Below, one piece after another: positions 33,091 to 40,640 of a stretch of DNA of 64,000 bases. This stretch comes from Streptomyces flavidovirens DSM 40150 (GTDB lineage: Bacteria; Actinomycetota; Actinomycetes; Streptomycetales; Streptomycetaceae), in the NCBI RefSeq assembly GCF_000429085.1, contig NZ_KE386846.1, positions 133,898 through 197,897 of the forward strand. Reading direction: 5' to 3'. The stretch's first letter is position 1, and every line of letters begins with the position of its first letter. The position numbers were made by a program, and so were the translations under genes. The notes beneath the pieces are model-generated. The model had not been told where the DNA came from. It was given only the letters and a program-made list of their open reading frames with translations, and ran no database searches.

Positions 33091-33125
33091 GGGGCCGGGA
33101 GGGCTGCTGGGCCCTCGCCGGCCCC
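33091..33125. terminator. Strong bidirectional terminator
   Basis: GGGGCCGG (33091-33098) pairs with CCGGCCCC (33118-33125), and GAGGGC (33099-33104) with GCCCTC (33111-33116), giving a 14-bp stem with a single bulge and a six-base loop. It follows the permease stop by 18 bases and separates two convergent genes. Confidence 0.8.
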
Positions 33126-33193
33126 AACGGGCGTACGGGCGCGTACCGGTGCACGGGCGTACCGGCGTAGGGGCGCGTACCGGCGTACGGCGC
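33126..33193. repeat. Imperfect GTAC-containing short repeats
   Basis: The stretch between the terminator and the end of the regulator gene is a run of variants of GGGCGTAC / GCGTACCGG, with six GTAC or near-GTAC cores in 68 bases. It is non-coding and looks like slippage-derived sequence. No function can be read from it. Confidence 0.5.
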
Positions 33194-33198
33194 AGGGG

Positions 33199-33921
33199 TC
33201 AGCGGCCCACCGTGTTGAACGGCGGTACGTCGCCCGCCTCACCGATCAGCTCCCAGAAGTGGTCGACCAGCCGACGCAGATACGCGGCCCGTTCGGCCGC
33301 GATCTCCTTGAGCCGGGCGTCGGCGTTGCGCGCCACCAAGTGCCCCATGTAGCGCTCGGAGAACGCGGCGAACTCCGCGTGCATCGTGCGCAGCGCATCG
33401 CCCACCAGGGTCTCGTCGACACAGACGATCTCCGCCACCCGGCCGACATGCGCCTTCCACCGCCCTTCGATGGCCGACCGCAGATGCTCGGCCAGCTCGT
33501 CGACCCGGCCCATGATCCCGATCAGCTTCCGCAGGGAGAGACCCAGGGCGTCCACCAGAGCCCTGGTCTGGCGCGGATCCCCGTCCCAGCGCTGAGCCGC
33601 CTCGGCAGCGCGGTAGTCGGCCGCGTCCATGCCGATCCGGTACGCCAGCCGCTCCACGCTCAGCAGCCGGGCCAGCCGGTGTTCGGCGAGGGTGCGCGGT
33701 TCGATGCCCATCAGCGTGGTGGTGGTGCACCACAGGACATCGGCCAGCGCGAAGAGCTGCGGCTCCGACGGCACATGGGTGCCCTGCTCCCAGGCGGCGA
33801 TCAGGTCGGGGTGGGTGGGGGCACCGCATGCCGCCATGGAATGCGCGACCTGAGTCGTGGTCAGGCCCATCCGGGCGCGCGCGGCTCTGGCTTCTGCGGG
33901 GGAGAACGGAGTGCTGTACAC
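33199..33921 (-). CDS. Helix-turn-helix regulator with conserved C-terminal domain
   Basis: The 240-residue protein has an XRE-like HTH at about residues 8-70: RARMGLTTTQVAHSMAACG, then IAAWEQGTHVPSEPQLFALA. A second HTH-like segment is near residue 95 (LSVERLAYRIGMDAADYRAA), followed by a helical region ending DHFWELIGEAGDVPPFNTVG. I remember close relatives across Streptomyces but no assigned function. The open frame allows GTG 33942, but GTG 33921 has GAGG ten bases upstream and matches the family N-terminus as I recall it. Paired direct repeats lie upstream. Confidence 0.72.
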   Translation of the reverse strand: MYSTPFSPAEARAARARMGLTTTQVAHSMAACGAPTHPDLIAAWEQGTHVPSEPQLFALADVLWCTTTTLMGIEPRTLAEHRLARLLSVERLAYRIGMDAADYRAAEAAQRWDGDPRQTRALVDALGLSLRKLIGIMGRVDELAEHLRSAIEGRWKAHVGRVAEIVCVDETLVGDALRTMHAEFAAFSERYMGHLVARNADARLKEIAAERAAYLRRLVDHFWELIGEAGDVPPFNTVGR

Positions 33922-33983
33922 GGACGAGACACCTCGCTGCACCCGGCGGGCGTTGGGCGCTTGGGGGAGACGGACGGGTGGAC

Positions 33984-34020
33984 GAACATCCAGGAGCGGG
34001 CAGATTAACAGAACATCCAG
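33984..34020 (-). repeat. Direct repeat pair upstream of the HTH regulator
   Basis: GAACATCCAG occurs at 33984-33993 and again at 34011-34020, with starts 27 bp apart, flanking an AT-richer segment (AGATTAACA). Read on the minus strand this is CTGGATGTTC twice, within 100 bp upstream of the regulator start. It could be the autoregulatory operator of that gene. Confidence 0.5.
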
Positions 34021-34080
34021 TGGTAGGAACCCCTGGCTGCCCTTGGATACGAAGGCACCCGAAGGTGCGGGCCTGCCCGC

Positions 34081-36015
34081 CTACCCCTCGTCGTCCCCCG
34101 CCCCCGGAGGGATCAGCGTCGCGCGGAAGGACTTTGCCGGGGCGACATTGCCCGCCGAATCGATCGTGCGGTACTCGACCGTGTGCGAGCCGTACTCCGG
34201 TGTCGCGTCGTCCCACGGCACGACACGCGGCGTGCCGAGCTTGCCGTAGACCAGGTCGTCGATGACCGTGCCGCCCGGAGTGAACCGGAACGGTGCGTTC
34301 GCGTCCGTCGGCCAGCCGAAGTACGTGTACCAGCCGTCGCCGTCGACCCGGAACTGCATGACGACGTAACCCGCCTGATCGTCGCGGGCCGTCAGCTTCA
34401 TCGTGAACGGACCGTCGTAGACGTACTCCACCGGCTTCCCCGGCCGCCGCACCGTGCGCAACGGATCGGACAGCTCGTACGCCGCCTTCGCGGGCGTCGC
34501 GTCGACGTTCCAGGTCAGCGTCCGGTCCGTACCGGCGATGCGCGCCTTCAGGGTGTGACCGCCGCGGCGCAGCGCCAGCGTGCCCAGGTCCAGGTCGCGG
34601 TCGTTGCCGGGGTTGCGGACCGGTCGCCCGTCCAGCGTCCACCGCACCTGTGGGGCGCTGCCCGTGGGATGCGTGGTGTCGGCGTACACCACCGATTCGG
34701 CACCCACCGGGGAGGCAGTGCCGGTGTGGCCGGTGAACTCCACGGGGGTGGAGGACGGTTCGGTCGTGAGAGACGGGTCCACCGTCCAGGTGACGGTGCG
34801 CGTCAGTGCGGCGGAGGCGCGGATCTCCGGGTCCCGTACGAAAGGCGTCGGGTCGAAGACCGTCGCCGTGAGGGTGTGGCGCCGGCCCTCGGAGAGACCG
34901 AGGCGCCGAAGGTCCAGGCTGCGCCTGCCCTCCGTGCCGTCCACCTTCCGCCCGTCCAGCCGCCACACCGTGCCGAGTTCCCCTCCCACCGGATGCAGCG
35001 TGTCGACCCACACCGTGCGGTCGTCCCCGATCGCCGCGCTGTTCGCGGTGTGGCCCTCCACCAGGTTCACCCTGGCGGAGATGGCCTGGGTCATGATCTC
35101 CCGCTCCACCTGGTCGAAGGCGTAACCGAGCGTCTTCATCATCGAGTGCCTGCTCGGCCGCCAGACCCCCTTCGTCCGGTACATGCCGCCCTCGTGGCGC
35201 CCGATGACGCCGCCGGAGTCGCTGCGTTCGCCCAGCCAGCGCCACCACTTGTGCTGCTCGGCGCGCATCTCTTCCTCGGTGAGCAGCGTGTGGTGCGCGG
35301 AGGCCGGCTCGCCGCCCTCGTACGTACCGCCGGGGACCCCGCGCGCGTAGTAGTCGTACTCGTCCTGGAGCTTGCCCAGCGAGTGGCCGATCTCGTGCGG
35401 GGTGATGAGCGAGGACAGCGCGTTGCCGCCGGACGCGGTCGCGAAGGTGCCCCCCGCACCACCGTACGTCGCGCTGTTGGCGAGGCCGACGATCTGCCGG
35501 TTGGAACTCTTCGAACCGGGGATCAGGTCGGCCAGAGCCGTCGCCGCCGCCGAGTCGACCGACAACAGCCGCTGCACACTGGCCGGGTCGCAGCCACCCC
35601 AGAAGCCCATGTCCAGGGGGGTGTCACGGCGCGGCGCGTCCAGGCCGGGATCGCAGTCGACACCCGACTCGGCGGACGGCACTTCCACCGCCCACACGTT
35701 GATGTACGAACGGTAGGAGGCGAACGGTTCCATGCTCCACAGCACATTGAGGTGCTTGTCGACATCGGTACGGAAGCCGGCCATGTCCGCGGCGGTATAG
35801 CCGTCACCGAGCACGACGAGATTGAAGCGCTTGTCGGCGGGGCCCGTCTGCTGGACGGGCACCACCTTGGCCTTCGCGGTCACCGGGTGGGGCGCCACCG
35901 CCCTGGCCCCCGCCGCCCCCGCCGCCGCCGAGGCCGGTGGTGTGGTGCCGATGGCGCAGGCGGCGAGGAGTGCCCCCGCCACCGCGAGAAGCGCGGGTCT
36001 GTTCAGAAGTCTCAT
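34081..36015 (-). CDS. Exported M64-family metallopeptidase
   Basis: The 644-residue protein has an export signal. LLAAC at residues 16-20 could be a lipobox, but an Ala-rich Sec cleavage site follows closely, so lipoprotein or soluble secretion are both possible. The peptidase domain (about 50-330) has the M64 (IgA peptidase) signature HEIGHSLGKLQDEY (His 207, Glu 208, His 211) and LVVLGDGYTAADM. The remaining half is beta-rich, with two Ig-like copies of the pattern TLHPVGGELGTVWRLDGRKV / TTHPTGSAPQVRWTLDGRPV and a C-terminal module like those of secreted enzymes. ATG 36015 has GGAGGG nine bases upstream. Confidence 0.87.
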   Translation of the reverse strand: MRLLNRPALLAVAGALLAACAIGTTPPASAAAGAAGARAVAPHPVTAKAKVVPVQQTGPADKRFNLVVLGDGYTAADMAGFRTDVDKHLNVLWSMEPFASYRSYINVWAVEVPSAESGVDCDPGLDAPRRDTPLDMGFWGGCDPASVQRLLSVDSAAATALADLIPGSKSSNRQIVGLANSATYGGAGGTFATASGGNALSSLITPHEIGHSLGKLQDEYDYYARGVPGGTYEGGEPASAHHTLLTEEEMRAEQHKWWRWLGERSDSGGVIGRHEGGMYRTKGVWRPSRHSMMKTLGYAFDQVEREIMTQAISARVNLVEGHTANSAAIGDDRTVWVDTLHPVGGELGTVWRLDGRKVDGTEGRRSLDLRRLGLSEGRRHTLTATVFDPTPFVRDPEIRASAALTRTVTWTVDPSLTTEPSSTPVEFTGHTGTASPVGAESVVYADTTHPTGSAPQVRWTLDGRPVRNPGNDRDLDLGTLALRRGGHTLKARIAGTDRTLTWNVDATPAKAAYELSDPLRTVRRPGKPVEYVYDGPFTMKLTARDDQAGYVVMQFRVDGDGWYTYFGWPTDANAPFRFTPGGTVIDDLVYGKLGTPRVVPWDDATPEYGSHTVEYRTIDSAGNVAPAKSFRATLIPPGAGDDEG

Positions 36016-36081
36016 GGTGGTGCACCCTCCGTCTGCCGTACGACTGGTGATCACGCGGTGGCGGGGAGCGTACGGGTGCGG

Positions 36082-37299
36082 TCAACGCCCGGTAAAGGGG
36101 ACGGTGTTGACCGTGGCGCAAACTGTGAGCCGGGTCGGCGCCGCCGCCACCGGCTCCGGCAGGCGCAGACCGGGTCCGCCGGGCGTGACCGAGCCGAGGA
36201 CGCTCGGGCGGCGGGCGCCGGTGCACGAAGGGACCGTACCGGGCAGGCCGTGGGCGGTCAGCCAGCCGAGGACGGCGAAGGCGTACGCCTCCTTGGCGGC
36301 CGACGGCAGCCCCAGTTCGTCCGACGTCCGCAGGGGTACGCCGCCGAGCTCCTGGCGCAGCAACGCCATCAGGACCGGGTTGCGCGTGCCACCGCCGGAC
36401 GCGATCACCTCCGTGGCGCCGAAGGGCCGGATGGCGTCGGCCACCGTCCGCGCCGTGAGCCGGGTCAGGGTGGCGACGACATCCTCGGTGGGCAGGGACC
36501 CGAAACCGGCCAGCGCGGCGCGCAGATAGGGCAGGTGGAACAGCTCCTTGCCCGTCGTCTTCGGCGCGGGCTTCGCGTAGTACGGCTCGTCCAGCAGCCG
36601 CCGCAGCAGCGGGCCATGGACGCGGCCGCGCGCGGCGAGCGCGCCGTCCACGTCCATGGAGTACGCCGCGCCGCCGCCCGCCGACTCCGTTACCGCCGCG
36701 TCGATCAGCGCGTTGGCGGGCCCCGTGTCGAAGGCCAGCGGTTCGCCCGAACCGCCGTCGGCCACCGTGATGTTCGCGATGCCCCCGAGATTCAGCGCCA
36801 CCGGGACACCTGGCCGCCCGCGCAGCCACATGACATCGACGAGGCTCACCAGCGGCGCGCCCTGGCCCCCGGCGGCCACATCGCGCGTACGGAAGCCCGA
36901 GACGACCGCGCGGCCCGTCGCCTCGGCGATCCAGGCCGGCTCACCGATCTGGAGCGTGCCGTGCACCCGGCCGTCCTCCGCCCAGTGGTAGACGGTCTGT
37001 CCGTGCGAGGCGATCAAGTCCGCACGTCCGCCGCACAGTTCACGGTCGGCCCGGACAGCGGCGTCGGCGAAGGCCTGCCCGATGCGTGTGTCGAGCCGGC
37101 ACACGGCGGCGAGTGTTGTCCCGGCGGGGGGCAGCGCCCCGGCCAGCGCCGCCCGCAGATCGTCGTCGTACCCCGAGCTGATCAGGCCCAGCGGCGTGAG
37201 CACCAGGGCGTCCCCGTCGAGGGTGAGGTCGGCGGCGGCGGCGTCGATGGCGTCGTGCGACGTGCCGGACATCAGGCCGATGACCCGCATGCCGCTCAC
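36082..37299 (-). CDS. anmK: Anhydro-N-acetylmuramic acid kinase
   Basis: The 405-residue sugar kinase opens the anhydro ring of anhMurNAc and phosphorylates it, a step of cell-wall recycling that feeds MurNAc-6-phosphate etherase. It has the N-terminal nucleotide loop GLMSGTSHDAIDAAAADL, SHGQTVYHW, NLGGIANITV, the FDTGPANALIDAA segment with the catalytic Asp region, and the C-terminal ATP motif IASGGGTRNPVLMALL. GTG 37299 overlaps the stop of the upstream transporter gene (GTGA), so they are translationally coupled, which suggests that the transporter brings in a related compound. Confidence 0.92.
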   Translation of the reverse strand: MSGMRVIGLMSGTSHDAIDAAAADLTLDGDALVLTPLGLISSGYDDDLRAALAGALPPAGTTLAAVCRLDTRIGQAFADAAVRADRELCGGRADLIASHGQTVYHWAEDGRVHGTLQIGEPAWIAEATGRAVVSGFRTRDVAAGGQGAPLVSLVDVMWLRGRPGVPVALNLGGIANITVADGGSGEPLAFDTGPANALIDAAVTESAGGGAAYSMDVDGALAARGRVHGPLLRRLLDEPYYAKPAPKTTGKELFHLPYLRAALAGFGSLPTEDVVATLTRLTARTVADAIRPFGATEVIASGGGTRNPVLMALLRQELGGVPLRTSDELGLPSAAKEAYAFAVLGWLTAHGLPGTVPSCTGARRPSVLGSVTPGGPGLRLPEPVAAAPTRLTVCATVNTVPFTGR

Positions 37300-38615
37300 C
37301 GCAGCGCCCGCTTGTGGTCGTCGCCGCGCAGCGTCAGCAGCGCCAGGACGCTCACCGCGCAGGTCACCGCCGCGTAATAGGCGGGGATGTCGACGTCACC
37401 CGTACGCTTGACGACTTCGGTGATGATGAGCCCCGCGCAGCCCGAGAACACGGCGTTGGACAGCGCGTACGCCAGGCCGAGTCCCGTATAGCGCACGGTG
37501 GTCGGGAACATCTCGGCCAGCATCGCGGGCCCCGGCCCGGCCATCAGCCCGACGGCCGCCCCGGCACCGAAGAGCGCCGCCCCCTTCGCGTACGCCGACT
37601 GGCCCGGGTCCTGCACCAGATTCAGCAGCGGCAGCGCGAGCACGGCGACCAGCAGCGCCCCGGTCAGCATCACGGTCCGCCGCCCGATCCGGTCACTGAC
37701 CATGCCCGCCGGCAGGATCGACGCCGCGAACCCCACATTGGCGAGGACCGTGGCGACGAGTGCCTGCTGGAACGTCGCGTTCAGCGTGCTCTGGAGGTAT
37801 GAGGGGAGTACGACCAGGAAGGTGTAACCGGCCGCCGACCAGCCCATGAGCCGCCCGGCGGCCAGCGCGACGGCCGTGACCGTCTCCCCGGCGGGCGGCG
37901 GCCGCACGGGCTCGCTCCGCCCGACGACGGCCGACGCGAAGGCCGGCGTCTCGTCCAGGCGCAGCCGCAGCCACAGCGCGACGAGCCCGAGCGGCAGCGT
38001 CAGCAGGAAGGGCACCCGCCAGCCCCATCCGTTGAGCTGCGACTCGGTCAGTACGGTCGCGAGGAGCGCCGCCATGCCCGCGCCCGCGAGCAGACCGAGC
38101 GCCACCGTGAACGACTGCCACGCCCCGTAGCGCCCCCGCCGGCCCGGCGGCGCGAACTCCGTCATGACCGACACCGCGCCGCCGAACTCCCCGCCCGCCG
38201 ACAGGCCTTGCAGGATCCGCAGCAGCGTCAGCAGCCACGGGGCGGCGGCGCCGATGGAGGCGTACGTCGGCAGCACACCGATCAGCGCCGTGGCGCCGGT
38301 CATCAGACAGATCACCAGGATGAGCGTCGGCCGGCGGCCGAACCGGTCACCGAGCCGCCCGAACACCGCCGCCCCGACGGGCCGGAAGAAGAACGCCAGC
38401 GCGAAGGACGCGTACGTCTTGATGAGCCCCTCTACGCCGCTGCCGCCCTCAGGGGTGAAGAAGTGCGCGGCGATGATCGTGGCGAAGTAGCCGTAGACGC
38501 CGAACTCGTACCACTCGATGAAGTTGCCGACGGACCCCGCCACCAGCGCCCGGCGCGAGCGGACCGGCCGGACTGCCACAGGAGGGGGGACCGGACCAGG
38601 GGCGGATGTGGTCAT
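37296..38615 (-). CDS. MHS-type MFS transporter coupled to anmK
   Basis: The 439-residue 12-helix permease begins its membrane part with VAGSVGNFIEWYEFGVYGYF. It carries the loop motif LGDRFGRRPTLILV and RILQGLSAGGEFGGAVSVMTE, both typical of metabolite:H+ symporters. The frame is open 22 codons further upstream, but ATG 38615 is chosen because that extension is low-complexity. No ribosome site precedes it, while TTGTGG and CACGCT with a 17-bp spacer end six bases before the ATG, suggesting a leaderless mRNA. The anmK gene overlaps its stop; the cargo could be a muropeptide-derived sugar, but this is only inferred. Confidence 0.85.
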   Translation of the reverse strand: MTTSAPGPVPPPVAVRPVRSRRALVAGSVGNFIEWYEFGVYGYFATIIAAHFFTPEGGSGVEGLIKTYASFALAFFFRPVGAAVFGRLGDRFGRRPTLILVICLMTGATALIGVLPTYASIGAAAPWLLTLLRILQGLSAGGEFGGAVSVMTEFAPPGRRGRYGAWQSFTVALGLLAGAGMAALLATVLTESQLNGWGWRVPFLLTLPLGLVALWLRLRLDETPAFASAVVGRSEPVRPPPAGETVTAVALAAGRLMGWSAAGYTFLVVLPSYLQSTLNATFQQALVATVLANVGFAASILPAGMVSDRIGRRTVMLTGALLVAVLALPLLNLVQDPGQSAYAKGAALFGAGAAVGLMAGPGPAMLAEMFPTTVRYTGLGLAYALSNAVFSGCAGLIITEVVKRTGDVDIPAYYAAVTCAVSVLALLTLRGDDHKRALR

Positions 38616-38750
38616 GGGGCAAGCGTGCTGACCGGGCAGCCGCACCACAAGTCCCGTGCCGCCACCTGCCGTACGTCCCACCCCTGTCCGGCGCCAGGCC
38701 CCGCCCCGCCGGAGCGGGACAGGGCCGGCTGTCCGTCGCCCGCCGCGCGC

Positions 38751-39065
38751 TCAGACGCCCGGTGGCACCCGCGAGGGCCGGCCGGAGCCGCGCGTCATGG
38801 TGTACCCGGCGACGGCCGCGGCCGCCCCCAGGCCGCCCCCGCCCACCGTCCAGAGCCAGCGCGACGACCACCAGCCCGACGAGAACGACTCCCCGGCCGC
38901 CTCGGCCACCTCCGCGCCGGACGCGGTGACGGAGGCGGCGTCCCGCGGGGCCGCCTTCGCCTGGCTGCCGTGGACGCAGGCCTGGCGCCGGCGCAGCCCG
39001 TCGTAGACATCGAGCTGCCAGGTGGCCGCGCCGTGCCGGGCGGGAAGATCACCCCCGGCCCCCAA
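38751..39065 (-). CDS. Short tail-anchored-like protein, possibly a remnant
   Basis: A stretch of about 100 codons shows the strong third-position G/C bias of real genes. It encodes TWQLDVYDGLRRRQACVHG, an acidic helix, a Trp-rich segment (SSGWWSSRWLWTVG) and a hydrophobic helix GGGLGAAAAVAGYTMTRG near the C-terminus. No good start is present: TTG 39065 lies in a dispersed-repeat-like sequence (CAAACGCCGGACGGGCCGG) and lacks a ribosome site. It may be a small membrane protein coupled to the cupin gene upstream or the 3' end of a decayed gene. I do not recognise the family. Confidence 0.4.
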   Translation of the reverse strand: MGAGGDLPARHGAATWQLDVYDGLRRRQACVHGSQAKAAPRDAASVTASGAEVAEAAGESFSSGWWSSRWLWTVGGGGLGAAAAVAGYTMTRGSGRPSRVPPGV

Positions 39066-39087
39066 ACGCCGGACGGGCCGGTTGTTG

Positions 39088-39507
39088 TCAGAGCGCGTGG
39101 CCGGTCGTCGCGTCCACGTGGGCCGGGACCGGGTCATGGCTGTCGCCCACCGTGGACGTGCCGGCCGGTTCGAACACGAGAATCGACGCGCCGCCCGCCG
39201 ACGACGGCTTGTGCCAGGTGCCGCGCGGGACGACGTACACCGAGCCGGTGGGCAGCACCACAGACCGCTCCGCACCCTCCACGCCGCCGTCGCGCAGCGC
39301 GATCGTCAGCTCGCCGCCGAGTACCTGGAAGAACTCGTCGGTGTCCTCGTGGACGTGCCAGACGTGCTCGCCCGCGACCTTGGCCACGCGTACGTCGTAG
39401 TCGTTGACGCGGGTCACGATGCGCGGGCTCCACAGCGCGTCGAAGGAGCCGAGAGCGTCGGCGAGCGCGAGGGGTTCCTGCTGCTGGTGCGGTTCGTTCG
39501 TAGCCAT
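39088..39507 (-). CDS. Single-domain cupin protein
   Basis: The 139-residue protein is one cupin barrel. Motif 1 is GEHVWHVHEDTDEFFQVLGGELTI, with two His and one Glu as metal ligands, and motif 2 is GSVYVVPRGTWHKPSS with the last His. Such proteins bind small ligands or act as isomerases or dioxygenases; none can be chosen. It is divergent from a GlxA-type regulator with only 52 bases between the start codons, so it is the likely target of that regulator. Confidence 0.82.
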   Translation of the reverse strand: MATNEPHQQQEPLALADALGSFDALWSPRIVTRVNDYDVRVAKVAGEHVWHVHEDTDEFFQVLGGELTIALRDGGVEGAERSVVLPTGSVYVVPRGTWHKPSSAGGASILVFEPAGTSTVGDSHDPVPAHVDATTGHAL

Positions 39508-39559
39508 GGCCTCATCGTCGTCCCTGGCGCCGCGCCACTGTGAGTGCTAGGAATCGCAC

Positions 39560-40573
39560 ATGCCGCAAGAATCCTCGCAGGAGGTCTCACCGTCCCGGTC
39601 GCGCCTCCACCGGGTCGTCGTGATCGTCGACGAGAACTCGAACCCCTTCGAACTGAGCTGCGCGATCGAAGTGTTCGGCCTGCGCAGGCCCGAACTCGGC
39701 CGCGAGCTCTACGACTTCGCCCTCTGTTCCCCCGAACCCCGCATCCTCATGAGGGACGGGTTCTTCACGCTCACCGGAGTGGCGGGGCTGGAGGCGGCCG
39801 ACACCGCCGACACCCTGATCGTGCCCAACCGGCCGGACATCGACGTGCCGCGCCGCCCGGCGGTACTGGACGCCGTCCGGCGGGCGCACGCGCGCGGCGC
39901 CCGGCTGGTGGGCTTCTGCAGCGGCGCCTACACGCTCGCCGAGGCAGGGGTGCTCGACGGGCGTCGCGCCACTGCGCACTGGCAGTGGGCGGACTCCTTC
40001 CGGGCCCGCTTCCCCGCCGTCCGGCTCGAACCGGACGTGCTCTTCGTCGACGACGGCGACATACTCACCGCCGCGGGCAGTGCCGCCGCCCTCGACCTCG
40101 GACTGCACCTGGTCCGTCGCGACCACGGCGTGCGGATCGCCGTCTCCGTGAGCCGCCGTCTCGTCTTCGCCGTCCACCGCGACGGCGGCCAGCGCCAGTT
40201 CGTCGAGCACCCGATTCCCTCGGCCGTCTCCTGCGGCGGCACTTCGCTCGGCCCGCTCCTGGAATGGGCGAGGGGGCGGCTCGGTACGCCGCTGACCGTA
40301 TCCGGCCTCGCCGCGCACGCGGCCGTGAGCCCGGCGACGCTGCACCGCAGGTTCCGCGCCCAGCTCGGCACCACACCCCTGGCCTGGCTCACCGCCGAAC
40401 GCGTCGCGCTGGCCTGCCGCTTGATGGAGGGCGGCGACCGGGCCGTCGAATCCGTGGCCCGCGCGAGCGGACTCGGTACGGCCGCCAACCTCCGCGCCCA
40501 GTTCCGCCGCCGCACCGGACTCACCCCCAGCGCCTACCGCGAGCGGTTCGCACCGGGCGCCCCCGGCGCCTGA
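39560..40573 (+). CDS. GlxA-type AraC regulator with DJ-1/PfpI domain
   Basis: The 337-residue protein joins an N-terminal DJ-1/PfpI-like domain (about 17-190; VVVIVDENSNPFELSCAIEV, GFCSGAYTLAEAGVLDG with the conserved Cys) to a C-terminal AraC double HTH (about 235-330; LAAHAAVSPATLHRRFRAQL and VARASGLGTAANLRAQFRRR). The N-terminal domain senses a ligand in this family rather than acting as a protease. ATG 39560 has no ribosome site; TAGGAA lies six bases upstream, again hinting at a leaderless mRNA. It faces the cupin gene. Confidence 0.88.
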   Translation: MPQESSQEVSPSRSRLHRVVVIVDENSNPFELSCAIEVFGLRRPELGRELYDFALCSPEPRILMRDGFFTLTGVAGLEAADTADTLIVPNRPDIDVPRRPAVLDAVRRAHARGARLVGFCSGAYTLAEAGVLDGRRATAHWQWADSFRARFPAVRLEPDVLFVDDGDILTAAGSAAALDLGLHLVRRDHGVRIAVSVSRRLVFAVHRDGGQRQFVEHPIPSAVSCGGTSLGPLLEWARGRLGTPLTVSGLAAHAAVSPATLHRRFRAQLGTTPLAWLTAERVALACRLMEGGDRAVESVARASGLGTAANLRAQFRRRTGLTPSAYRERFAPGAPGA

Positions 40574-40640
40574 ACCGGCTTTCTGCGGCGGATTGTGGAA
40601 GCAGGACGTCTGTGATCCCTTCGGGTGATAGACCAGAAGG

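Noticed and set aside
34183..37377. 1064-codon open frame on the plus strand across the M64 and anmK genes
   Set aside because: Antisense open frames are expected in DNA with over 70 percent G+C. The product is rich in Arg, Gly and Pro without motifs, while the minus strand encodes clear M64 and AnmK proteins.
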